Below, in pieces: positions 17,067-24,395 of a stretch of DNA of 47,925 nt. Each line of letters begins with the position of its first letter. The stretch's first letter is position 1. The notes below the pieces were generated by a model. It was not told the DNA's origin, ran no database searches, and was given only the letters and a program-made list of their open reading frames with translations. This DNA comes from Vibrio panuliri (GTDB lineage: Bacteria > Pseudomonadota > Gammaproteobacteria > Enterobacterales > Vibrionaceae). The stretch covers positions 1 through 47,925 of the forward strand of contig NZ_AP019656.1 of NCBI RefSeq assembly GCF_009938205.1, given 5' to 3'. The position numbers and the translations under genes were made by a program.

Positions 17067-17091
17067 GCCAGTCTACGGACTGGTTTTTTTT
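17067..17091 (+). terminator. Rho-independent terminator
   Basis: CCAGTC-tacg-GACTGG followed by eight T. Separates the MarR-like gene from the par locus. Confidence 0.85.
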
Positions 17092-17109
17092 CGCCTCTTT
17101 TTTAGATTA

Positions 17110-17150
17110 GTATCACTTGTAATATCTTTTTGATATCAATACAATATCAC
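17110..17150 (+). promoter_or_regulatory. Candidate parC centromere (11-bp phased iterons)
   Basis: Four copies of an (A/G)TATC element begin at 17110, 17122, 17133 and 17144, that is 12, 11 and 11 bases apart. Plasmid R1 parC consists of 11-bp direct repeats upstream of parM and is bound by ParR, which also represses the promoter. Position and phasing fit, though the array is short. Confidence 0.5.
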
Positions 17151-17174
17151 CGTTGTTCAAGCTTGGAGAATATA

Positions 17175-18143
17175 ATGACAACGAAAACCCCAACGAAAGT
17201 AGTAGTTGACGACGGCTCAACTCAGGCAAAGGTAGTCCATAAGCACGGCGGCAAGTGGAAAGGCTGTACGTGTATCACACGTGTTGTGCATGGTGCTCTA
17301 AACAAGGGCGTAGAGGTGCATCCTGCGGCTTACCTAGTAGGTAGTACCTCTTACACGGTACATGCTAGCGCAGCTAACCCAATGCCTAACCAATCCCTGC
17401 ATTACCAAGTGAGTGAGTACAATGCGGTAGCGGTACATAACGCTCTTATTGAAGCAGGACTAGGCGGTGTTAAAGTTGACCTGGTGGTGACTCTACCAAC
17501 TGCTGATTTCTACGGAGCGAACGGTGACGTTCTGGTTGAGAAGAAGAAAGAAAACCTTAAGAGTAAGGTTAGTAACTTGGCAGGACGTCCAACTGCTATC
17601 ATCTCTAACGTATCTGTTTATCCAGAAGCAGTGCCTATCGTAGCAGAGGTTATCTTCTCGCCTGATGGTGAGTATGAGGAAGACTTTGAGGAAGACAGCC
17701 GTTTCCTAGTGATCGACATTGGCGGTACTACTACAGATATGGCAGTGGTTACAGGGTCACTTGATGTTGAGAACTACAAGTCTGTACGTCACGGTGTACT
17801 TGGCTTAATGACGGAAGCTGAACAAAATCTAATGAGAGCTAAGGGGCTTTCGACGATTGGTGACGCTTACATGCAGAAAGCAGTTAAGCAAGGCAGCGAT
17901 GATCAAGATACACTAGACGCAATAGAGGCAGCTAGAGTAACCTTGCTTCAACACATCGTATCCAATACGGAGCAGCTAGCTCCTGAGTGGCGCACGTTTG
18001 ACCGTGTTATCGTAGCAGGTGGCGGCTCTATCGTTCTTAAAGATAAGCTGCATGATTACTTCGGTGAGAAGTTTGAGACACCAAGCGAGCCAGTGGGCGC
18101 ACTTGCTATCGGGGCTTACAAACTGGAAATGATGGATGAGTGA
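17175..18143 (+). CDS. parM: ParM-like (StbA) actin-fold segregation ATPase
   Basis: 322 residues. The ATG after TTGGAGAATATA is preferred to the in-frame upstream ATG at 17130, which lies within the iterons. Actin-fold nucleotide motifs are present: phosphate 1 VVVDDGSTQAKV near the N-terminus, phosphate 2 FLVIDIGGTTTDMAVV about half-way, and adenosine motif VIVAGGGSIVL near the C-terminus. ParM polymerises into filaments that push ParR-parC complexes, and so plasmid copies, apart. Followed by an overlapping ParR candidate. Such a locus is normal for plasmids and phage-plasmids, not for lytic T7-like phages. Confidence 0.82.
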   Translation: MTTKTPTKVVVDDGSTQAKVVHKHGGKWKGCTCITRVVHGALNKGVEVHPAAYLVGSTSYTVHASAANPMPNQSLHYQVSEYNAVAVHNALIEAGLGGVKVDLVVTLPTADFYGANGDVLVEKKKENLKSKVSNLAGRPTAIISNVSVYPEAVPIVAEVIFSPDGEYEEDFEEDSRFLVIDIGGTTTDMAVVTGSLDVENYKSVRHGVLGLMTEAEQNLMRAKGLSTIGDAYMQKAVKQGSDDQDTLDAIEAARVTLLQHIVSNTEQLAPEWRTFDRVIVAGGGSIVLKDKLHDYFGEKFETPSEPVGALAIGAYKLEMMDE

Positions 18144-18516
18144 CGGTGTAAAACAAATTAACGTACCTCTAGTCAACAGTAATGGTGATGTGGTTGAAAC
18201 CACTATTAGGGACTATTACATGGGGGCTACGGGTTCTAAGCGTGAAGCTATTAAAGAGGCATTGAGAGCAGGGGTTATCCTTGCTCAACTGTCCCCAAAA
18301 GCTTTATTCTATATGAGCGCTTGCGCTAAGGCAGGGCAGGAAGTCACTGCTAAAGAGCTAATCGCTATACTTTCGGATGGTAAGGACTCTGTTCCTATCA
18401 TCAAAGAGAGACAAGCAGAGACGGGCACAATGAGTTTTGATTCGCCTCTTGAAGAAGAGGATGCTGTAGAGGGACGGCAGAAGAGCAAAGCTAGAGTGAA
18501 CTCTCTAAAGAAATAG
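18136..18516 (+). CDS. ParR-like adaptor/repressor candidate
   Basis: 126 residues, overlapping parM by 8 bases. The N-terminus (INVPLVNSNGDVVETTIRDYY) could form the ribbon of a ribbon-helix-helix, followed by helices (SKREAIKEALRAGVILAQL) and an acidic, disordered C-terminal third that would bind ParM filaments. The assignment comes mostly from its place and size; sequence support is moderate. Confidence 0.6.
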   Translation: MSDGVKQINVPLVNSNGDVVETTIRDYYMGATGSKREAIKEALRAGVILAQLSPKALFYMSACAKAGQEVTAKELIAILSDGKDSVPIIKERQAETGTMSFDSPLEEEDAVEGRQKSKARVNSLKK

Positions 18517-18533
18517 GCTAAACAATCTAAAGA

Positions 18534-18758
18534 ATGAATTTATCAGTAGTCGGGCGAGTGCCGTCAAACGTACACGCCTTGGCAACTGACGCCTTGAACG
18601 AGCTTGGAAACAACCTCCGAAAGGCTAACGTTATCAAGATGCGTGGCGGTAAGGCGCGAGTTATTCGCCTCTCTTACAATTACCGCATCTTGTTAGCTCC
18701 TAATAGTAAAACTTGGAAGTTAATGAGCCATGAACGGTACAACAAACTTGCCCGTTAA
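18534..18758 (+). CDS. Small basic protein, ParE-like toxin-fold candidate
   Basis: 74 residues, ATG 17 bases after the previous stop; no strong ribosome site (AAAGA). The pattern VIKMRGGKARVIRLSYNYRILL, then a final MSHERYNKLAR, resembles the small phage proteins annotated as ParE-like toxin domains. No antitoxin partner is obvious next to it (ParR is not one). Function uncertain. Confidence 0.5.
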   Translation: MNLSVVGRVPSNVHALATDALNELGNNLRKANVIKMRGGKARVIRLSYNYRILLAPNSKTWKLMSHERYNKLAR

Positions 18759-18849
18759 TAGACGGTCATACTCAAACACCATCACGATCATCCTGCACTA
18801 CAGGCTAATGAGCAAGTAGGGCAGTCAACGTTTATTATTAGGAAAAACA

Positions 18850-19137
18850 ATGAACAACATTGACCTCGGCAAGGTGAGCTATGAGCATATAGTGGCACTC
18901 TTGGAGCTTATATCCTGCGAATATCGCATGAGAAGCGCAGCAGACAAACTTGGAATTCCTCAGCAGCAATTAGCTAGAAGAATTCGACGCTTAGAGGACG
19001 CACTCGATATGATACTAATAGTTAGGATGAATCGAGATGAGTTTGCTCTCACTGCTGACGGTACAAAAATGTTACCACCTCTGAAAAAGCTTTACATCGC
19101 ATACCAAGCATTTTCAGAAGAAACTAAAAACCTTTAA
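18850..19137 (+). CDS. LysR-type DNA-binding domain alone
   Basis: 95 residues. A LysR-family helix-turn-helix (HIVALLELISCEYRMRSAADKLGIPQQQLARRIRRLEDAL, with the family's 'S-A-A-x-x-L-x-x-x-Q' logic) and linker helix are present, but the effector-binding domain (about 200 residues) is missing; the frame stops soon after. Either an adapted short regulator or a decayed one. It sits just upstream of the OMP and chitobiose cassette and may control it. Confidence 0.65.
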   Translation: MNNIDLGKVSYEHIVALLELISCEYRMRSAADKLGIPQQQLARRIRRLEDALDMILIVRMNRDEFALTADGTKMLPPLKKLYIAYQAFSEETKNL

Positions 19138-19158
19138 GTAATATCATATAGGCTAAAT

Positions 19159-19791
19159 ATGAAAACTAAAATCGCAATGGCTGTGGCAGCAGCATCACTC
19201 GTGTCTTTTAACGCAGCAGCAGAGAAGAATAGCTACTGGTTACTAGGTGGAAGCAGCCAATCAGGTGAATATAGCTCAGGCGCAGGGACGCTAACACTTG
19301 GCTATGATTTTAACGAAACCCTAGCACTGGAAACTACAATCTCATTTGGTGGCGATGATCATCACTCTGAGACAGAAGTTGATAATCCAACTATCGCACC
19401 TCCTATTGCTGGATGGAAACCTACAGCACACACAACTTACGGTGCTATCAGCCGTGACATTTACACTCTTACCCCTGTAATTAAGCATGAACTCATTGAT
19501 AACCTTACTGTTTTTGGTAAGGCAGGCTTAGCTTACGTTCAAAATGAAGTGCGTGTGACCAAAACATCACGAAACATGGCACTTAACATCAACAAAAGTG
19601 ACACATTGCTACATGAGAAGAATGACTCATACGGTTACACATACGGTGTAGGCGTACAGTACGCAATCGAAGCCCAAAATGCTGACCTATTATTCCGTAT
19701 TGCTTACGATGTAATCGACGGTGGCAAGCTTCTAGGTCATAGCCTTAAAGATACTCACGCAGCTACATTCCAATTTGGCGTTAAGTTCTAA
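19159..19791 (+). CDS. Outer-membrane beta-barrel protein
   Basis: 210 residues. Signal peptide MKTKIAMAVAAASLVSFNAAA, then alternating short strands (YWLLGGSSQSGEY, GTLTLGYDFNETLALETTI, LTVFGKAGLAYVQNE, YGYTYGVGVQYAI) ending in TFQFGVKF with a terminal Phe, the classic barrel end. Resembles the 8-stranded OmpA/OmpW-size barrels of Vibrio. It could alter phage receptors or uptake. Own ribosome site AGGCTAAAT; terminator follows. Confidence 0.8.
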   Translation: MKTKIAMAVAAASLVSFNAAAEKNSYWLLGGSSQSGEYSSGAGTLTLGYDFNETLALETTISFGGDDHHSETEVDNPTIAPPIAGWKPTAHTTYGAISRDIYTLTPVIKHELIDNLTVFGKAGLAYVQNEVRVTKTSRNMALNINKSDTLLHEKNDSYGYTYGVGVQYAIEAQNADLLFRIAYDVIDGGKLLGHSLKDTHAATFQFGVKF

Positions 19792-19799
19792 CGAGTTAT

Positions 19800-19839
19800 A
19801 AAAAGGGGAATACATGTGTGCTGAAAAATGCCCTTTTTT
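19800..19839 (+). terminator. Rho-independent terminator
   Basis: AAAAAGGG pairs with CCCTTTTT across a 24-base loop and ends in a T-run. Separates the OMP gene from chbF. Confidence 0.65.
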
Positions 19840-19895
19840 CCTCCTTTTATTCTGTTAGTTTACCCACCGCAAGACAAATGTATTGAGGATAGGCT

Positions 19896-21224
19896 ATGTC
19901 TAAAGAACATTTAAAAATTGCCGTCATAGGGGGCGGCTCAAGCTACACACCTGAGTTAATCGAGGGATTACTTACTCGTAAAGATGAGCTACCAGTCGGT
20001 GAGATTTGGCTAGTTGACATCGTTGAGGGTTACGAGAAAGTACAGGTGATCGCTAACCTAGCTAAGCGAATGATCAAAAAGGTAGGCTCAGAAGCTAAAG
20101 TGTATGCCACTCTTAATCGCAAAGAGGCATTACTTAACGCTGACTTTGTTTGCTCTCAGTTTCGTTCGGGCGGTCTTGAGGCACGTATTCGTGATGAAAA
20201 GATTGCTATTAAGTACGACATGATCGGACAAGAGACGAATGGACTAGGCGGTTTTACTAACGCTTGCCGTACTATTCCAATTGCTCTAGAGATTGCAGAA
20301 GAAATGGAAACGCTATGTCCTAACGCATGGCTTCTAAACTTCACTAATCCGTCAGGTATGGTTACTGAGGCAATCCTTAAGTACACGAAAGTTAAAGCTG
20401 TAGGCTTGTGTAACATTCCAGTCAACATGGAACGTGGCGCAGCTAACATGCTCGGTGTGCCTAAGAGCGAGCTTACAATGCAAATTGCAGGATTGAACCA
20501 TTTCGTGTTTGCTACCAAAGCTATGCACAACGGGGAAGATCAACTGCCTCGCCTTATCCATGAAATGCTTAACGGCAATGATCAAATGACACCTAAAAAC
20601 ATTCCGCCATTTGACTGGCCAAGAGTGATTGTTGAGTCATTGGGCATCATTCCATGTGCGTACTTACGTTACTACTACATGAGCCGTGACATTATCGAAG
20701 AAGAGATACATGAGGCTAAGCGTGCGAACAATCGTGGCGAGGTAGTTAAGCGCATCGAAAAAGAAATTTTTGAGGTGTACAGCGATCCTAACCTAGATGT
20801 TAAGCCTGCAATTCTCGAAGAACGAGGTGGTGCTTACTACTCGGAAGCTGCATGTGAATTGATGAGTTCTATCCATAACGATAAGCGCACCATCATGCAC
20901 GTTAACACGAGAAACAACGGTGCTATCCAAGGCTTACCTGATGATTGCGCTGTAGAAGTTAGCTCGATCATTACAAGCACTGAGATCATTCCGCTAAGTG
21001 TAGAGCCTTTTGCTCCTGACACTCTAGCTCTTATCCAATTAATGAAGCAGTTTGAAACTCTTACAGTCGAAGCGGCTGTAGAGGGTGACATTGCTAAAGC
21101 GTACCGTGCGCTAGTTCTTAATCCAATCGTTGACACCGGTTCACATTTGGATGAAGCGCTAGAAGAAACAGTGCGTGAAAACCTGCAATTCTTACCTCTA
21201 TTCGCACACGTCTTGGAGAAGTGA
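19896..21224 (+). CDS. chbF: 6-phospho-beta-glucosidase, GH4 family (ChbF-like)
   Basis: 442 residues, full family length. NAD-binding IAVIGGGSSYTPE (residues 8-20), the FRSGG and GQETNGLGGF loops, NFTNPSGM (148-155), and the metal ligands Cys172 (GLCNIPV) and His202 (LNHF) are all present, so it looks active. GH4 enzymes split phosphorylated beta-disaccharides by an NAD- and Mn-dependent mechanism; ChbF acts on chitobiose-6-phosphate after ChbG removes one acetyl. It overlaps chbG (TGATG), forming a two-gene unit. No transport genes are present, so it must rely on the host PTS. Very unusual cargo for a T7-like phage. Confidence 0.92.
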   Translation: MSKEHLKIAVIGGGSSYTPELIEGLLTRKDELPVGEIWLVDIVEGYEKVQVIANLAKRMIKKVGSEAKVYATLNRKEALLNADFVCSQFRSGGLEARIRDEKIAIKYDMIGQETNGLGGFTNACRTIPIALEIAEEMETLCPNAWLLNFTNPSGMVTEAILKYTKVKAVGLCNIPVNMERGAANMLGVPKSELTMQIAGLNHFVFATKAMHNGEDQLPRLIHEMLNGNDQMTPKNIPPFDWPRVIVESLGIIPCAYLRYYYMSRDIIEEEIHEAKRANNRGEVVKRIEKEIFEVYSDPNLDVKPAILEERGGAYYSEAACELMSSIHNDKRTIMHVNTRNNGAIQGLPDDCAVEVSSIITSTEIIPLSVEPFAPDTLALIQLMKQFETLTVEAAVEGDIAKAYRALVLNPIVDTGSHLDEALEETVRENLQFLPLFAHVLEK

Positions 21225-21994
21225 TGAAACTTATCGTTAACGCTGACGATTTCGGTCTTACCGTTAAAGTCAACGAGGCGATATGTAAAGCATTGGACGC
21301 AGGCATCGTTAAGTCTACAACCTTAATGATGAATCAACCTGCGACCAATCATGCTATTCGTCTCATCAAAGAGAAGAAGCTGCAAGATGTAGGGCTTCAC
21401 TTGGTGTTCACTTCTGGTCGTCCTATCACGCCTATTAGTCAAGTTCCTGACCTAGTAGACGATGCAGGGATGTTCCTAGATAAATCAGTCCTTATGGCTA
21501 AAGAAACCCTGCCTCAAGATCAACTGCTTACTGAGTTTCGTGCTCAGTACCATGCAGCGCTTGAGGCAGGCGTGGATATTAACCACATCGACGGACACCA
21601 TTTTGCTAACGCTTATCCAGCGCTCAAGCAGACATTCATTAAGTTTGCTAACGAGGTGCAACTGCCAGTACGACGCATTGATACAGTGCGTGGCGGTCAA
21701 GGACTTCTGAACGTTGTCACACCTGACGTATTTGACATTAGTTTCTACGACGATGGTGTGCGCATGGACAAGTTCAAGGCTGAGCTACTTCATTATAAGC
21801 GACAGTATCCTGATGGAATCGTTGAGTTCATGTGCCATCCTGGGCGACCTGACGACGAACAACTAAAGATGCTGTCTAGCTACACAACTAAACGCTTCCA
21901 TGAGTTACGCATACTCACTGATTGCGATTTTCTTGAGTGGCTAATTGATAACGGTATAGAGCCTGTGGGCTACAACATATTTAATGGAAAGTAA
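21224..21994 (+). CDS. chbG: Chitooligosaccharide deacetylase ChbG (YdjC family)
   Basis: 256 residues from the ATG that overlaps the chbF stop. Family motifs are intact: NADDFG (residues 6-11, metal-binding Asp), GLHL (His59), HIDGHHF (121-127) and MCHPGRPD near the C-terminus. ChbG removes one acetyl from chitobiose-6-phosphate, needed both for ChbF cleavage and for inducing the host chb operon in E. coli. Catalytic residues all appear conserved. Confidence 0.9.
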   Translation: MKLIVNADDFGLTVKVNEAICKALDAGIVKSTTLMMNQPATNHAIRLIKEKKLQDVGLHLVFTSGRPITPISQVPDLVDDAGMFLDKSVLMAKETLPQDQLLTEFRAQYHAALEAGVDINHIDGHHFANAYPALKQTFIKFANEVQLPVRRIDTVRGGQGLLNVVTPDVFDISFYDDGVRMDKFKAELLHYKRQYPDGIVEFMCHPGRPDDEQLKMLSSYTTKRFHELRILTDCDFLEWLIDNGIEPVGYNIFNGK

Positions 21995-21995
21995 T

Positions 21996-22439
21996 ATGAA
22001 ACAAAAAGGTTTTACCTTAATCGAGCTTGTCGTAGTGATTGTTATCCTTGGTATCCTGTCCGTAACGGCTGCACCAAAGTTCTTGAACTTACAATCAGAC
22101 GCTAAGATTTCAGCGCTGAAAGGTGCTAAGGGTGCTATCGAGGGCGCTAACGGTATTGTCTATGGTAAGGCTGTACTAGCAGGCATCGAGAATACTCATG
22201 GTCAAGTTGGCGATGAGTTGATTGATACTATTGGCGGTAACATCGTTATGACTAAAGACAACTTGTTGAAAGCCGTTAGTACCGATATGGAAATTAAAGA
22301 GTTTGAAGAATCCTCTGATAATGCCTCAGCGCTAGCGGTGTTCAATAAAGGACATGCGGACACTCAGTGTCTACTTCAAATTGTAAATGATCACGTAAAC
22401 AAGCAGCTTCACTTCGAGTTAATTACAACTGAGTGCTAA
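21996..22439 (+). CDS. Type IV pilin of the MSHA family
   Basis: 147 residues from the ATG after GGAAAGTA; an in-frame ATG 4 codons upstream overlaps chbG and is less likely. MKQKG/FTLIELVVVIVILGILS is a textbook prepilin: short basic leader, G/F cleavage site, Glu5 of the mature protein and hydrophobic helix. It continues APKFLNLQSDAK and GAKGAIEGANGIVYGKA, characteristic of Vibrio MSHA pilin. Two Cys near the C-terminus (CLLQIVND and the final TEC) could form the D-loop disulphide. It is shorter than usual MSHA pilins (about 170-180). It needs the host prepilin peptidase and pilus machine. Confidence 0.88.
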   Translation: MKQKGFTLIELVVVIVILGILSVTAAPKFLNLQSDAKISALKGAKGAIEGANGIVYGKAVLAGIENTHGQVGDELIDTIGGNIVMTKDNLLKAVSTDMEIKEFEESSDNASALAVFNKGHADTQCLLQIVNDHVNKQLHFELITTEC

Positions 22440-22465
22440 TGCGTATTAAGTGATTTATGTTAAAC

Positions 22466-22491
22466 GGGGTGCATATTGGCGCCCCATTTTT
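22466..22491 (+). terminator. Rho-independent terminator
   Basis: GGGGTGC-atattg-GCGCCCC followed by ATTTTTG. Ends the chbF-chbG-pilin unit. Confidence 0.8.
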
Positions 22492-22505
22492 GTAGAGAAA
22501 ACAAG

Positions 22506-22760
22506 ATGAATGATTTAGAAAAGCAATGCCGTGAAAGAGCGCTGAGAGTGGCTAAGGTTTTAGGCTTCATGGGTATCGCTTCCTTGTCAAAAAGGCATAA
22601 TGATCAAGAGCTAAACAATGCAATGGATGAGAAAGTAAGAGAAGAAATATCTAAGCTTTCACCTGATGAACTTAATCTACTCAAGGACTCGATGCTAGAG
22701 TGGGAATTTGTGTGTAGAGATATCTTAAATTTTGTGAATCAGCGCGGAAGCACTGAGTAA
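22506..22760 (+). CDS. Unknown small helical protein
   Basis: 84 residues from ATG 22506, just after the terminator; ribosome site GAGAAAACAAG. Charged and helical (LEKQCRERALRVAKVLGF, EEISKLSPDELNLLKDSMLEWEF). No recognised family. A terminator follows. Confidence 0.58.
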   Translation: MNDLEKQCRERALRVAKVLGFMGIASLSKRHNDQELNNAMDEKVREEISKLSPDELNLLKDSMLEWEFVCRDILNFVNQRGSTE

Positions 22761-22767
22761 AACAAAC

Positions 22768-22790
22768 AGGCGTACCTTGTGCGCCTTTTA
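22768..22790 (+). terminator. Rho-independent terminator
   Basis: AGGCGTAC-ctt-GTGCGCCT (8 bp, one G-T pair) with TTTTAT after it. Confidence 0.72.
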
Positions 22791-22806
22791 TAGCTTAGGG
22801 GGCTAT

Positions 22807-23055
22807 ATGACATTTCAAGTAGGTATGTACACACCTCAAATTGAGGCTGTGAAACGAGCGCTTAAAGTGCTCAACGATAATATCGAAGTGGTTGAGAAAC
22901 TCGACGAAAGCGCACCGGATAACGATGCTGTGCAAAGTTTTGTTGAGGCTTCATTGGACTTACACGTTAGATATCTAAACGATAACCTAACACACATTCT
23001 CGTTCTATATGCTGCTGCTAAGGCTGCGCAGGAGGGACAGAATGACATTGCTTAA
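22807..23055 (+). CDS. Unknown small protein
   Basis: 82 residues; ATG after TTAGGGGGCT, the early-type ribosome site. Helical (IEAVKRALKVLNDNIEVVEKL, LTHILVLYAAAKAAQEG). Overlaps the next gene by 14 bases. Confidence 0.6.
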   Translation: MTFQVGMYTPQIEAVKRALKVLNDNIEVVEKLDESAPDNDAVQSFVEASLDLHVRYLNDNLTHILVLYAAAKAAQEGQNDIA

Positions 23056-23767
23056 TCATAGAAACTCACTTGGTAATCGAGTTGAGCTAGCATCAAGGAT
23101 ACGCCCTTGTGACCTGACCGAGCTTAGAGCTTTGCTTCTGGATGAAAAAGGAAGACTACGCCCTGTCCCTGCTAAGGAACTTGAGTCTATACCGCACGAT
23201 GAGTTGCAGTATTTCTGCCACATCTACGGGCTGTACTCAGTGCCTAGTATCGAGTTTATTGAGTGGCTTGAATTCCACATCGAGGACAAAGAGAAGTGCG
23301 TAGAGATAGCGGCAGGTAATGGCGTCTATGGTAGACATTTAGGTGTGACCATGACGGACAACTACATGCAGCATCCTAAGAACAGAGCAAAGTTTAGAAA
23401 TGCTATCCAAGCATACGACAACGACAGTATCCCTCTTGTTCAGTATGGCGACGATGTTATTGAAGAGGACGGTAAGGAAGCTGTGCGCCTGCGTAAGGCT
23501 GAGACTGTCCTATGCGCTTGGGCTACTCATAGATATCAACGTACTAAGCATCACCTAGGCGGCAACATGTTCGGTATTGACTTCGAGTGGATAGCTAAGC
23601 GTAAGCACGTTAAGAAAATCATTCTTGTAGGTAACATCACTACGCATAAGAACAACCCTCTTATGGACTACCCACATGAAGAGCATGAGCTAACTGGCTA
23701 TCTATTCTCACGTTCTTCATATCCTCAATTTGACCGAGTGTTTATTTGGAATGTGGCAGACGATTAA
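23042..23767 (+). CDS. Probable SAM-dependent methyltransferase-fold protein
   Basis: 241 residues. The ATG at 23042 has GGAGGGACAG in front and is preferred to the in-frame start at 23009. CVEIAAGNGVYGRHL (residues 86-100) is a class I methyltransferase motif I (E-x-A-x-G-x-G), followed by an acidic residue in TMTDN about where ribose binding is expected. The C-terminal half (RKAETVLCAWATHRY, KKIILVGNITTHKNNP) is strand-rich. Substrate not identifiable; no DPPY or similar catalytic motif seen. Confidence 0.6.
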   Translation: MTLLNHRNSLGNRVELASRIRPCDLTELRALLLDEKGRLRPVPAKELESIPHDELQYFCHIYGLYSVPSIEFIEWLEFHIEDKEKCVEIAAGNGVYGRHLGVTMTDNYMQHPKNRAKFRNAIQAYDNDSIPLVQYGDDVIEEDGKEAVRLRKAETVLCAWATHRYQRTKHHLGGNMFGIDFEWIAKRKHVKKIILVGNITTHKNNPLMDYPHEEHELTGYLFSRSSYPQFDRVFIWNVADD

Positions 23768-23798
23768 AGGCATCTTAGCTATTTACAAGAGGGAACTT

Positions 23799-24134
23799 AT
23801 GTACGAGAGAAAACTGTACGAAAACCGAGTGCTCAATGATATTGATGTTGCCCACTTAACTGAGCGCTTACGCTTTGCTAAGAGTCAGCGATACATGAAT
23901 TGGTTTTTCAGTCTGCTGATGATCGCCTTGGTGTTTAACCAATGCTACGAGGCGTACACGCTATGGGACAGAGCATGGTATTTCTCAGTGATTATATGGG
24001 CTGTCTGCATTGGCTGCATTTATGTGGGCTTCATGCACTTCAAGCTAAGTGAAAATCAAACTGAAAAAATCAAGATGTACCAAGGTTTTCTAGATAACAA
24101 CCCAAGGGAACTGACATGCAAAACTCAGAAATAA
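23799..24134 (+). CDS. Small membrane protein, two spans
   Basis: 111 residues; ATG after AGAGGGAACTT, chosen over the upstream ATG at 23730 inside the previous gene. Spans: MNWFFSLLMIALVFNQCYEA and AWYFSVIIWAVCIGCIYVGF, with a charged N-terminal helix in front. Unknown function. Overlaps the next gene by 19 bases. Confidence 0.6.
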   Translation: MYERKLYENRVLNDIDVAHLTERLRFAKSQRYMNWFFSLLMIALVFNQCYEAYTLWDRAWYFSVIIWAVCIGCIYVGFMHFKLSENQTEKIKMYQGFLDNNPRELTCKTQK

Positions 24135-24361
24135 AAACCCTATGGGCTTGGGTAGCCACTGAGTCGGACGGCACTGAGGGGATTATCGCAGGCATCATGC
24201 CTACCGGTATGACTCCCCTAGTAACTGGGAACCCTAAGCTGCTTCCTATCATGGAAAAACACGCAGCTAACGTAGCTCAGGTAACTGGACTAGAGGTAAA
24301 GCTAGTGAAGTTCTCAGGGGTGGAAGTCATTAATACACTTGGTAAAAAGACAACACACTAA
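24116..24361 (+). CDS. Unknown small protein
   Basis: 81 residues; ATG after AAGGGAACTGAC. Looks like a compact alpha/beta domain (TLWAWVATESDGTEGIIAGIM, then a helix and VKLVKFSGVEVI). Its plan is that of small host-takeover proteins but no family is recognised. Terminator directly after. Confidence 0.6.
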   Translation: MQNSEIKTLWAWVATESDGTEGIIAGIMPTGMTPLVTGNPKLLPIMEKHAANVAQVTGLEVKLVKFSGVEVINTLGKKTTH

Positions 24362-24367
24362 TCAGGG

Positions 24368-24389
24368 GGAGGCGCAAGCCTCCTTTTTT
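24368..24389 (+). terminator. Rho-independent terminator
   Basis: GGAGGC-gcaa-GCCTCC then six T. It abuts the integrase start, so the integrase would not be read from the early transcript unless antitermination occurs. Confidence 0.85.
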
Positions 24390-24395
24390 ATACTT

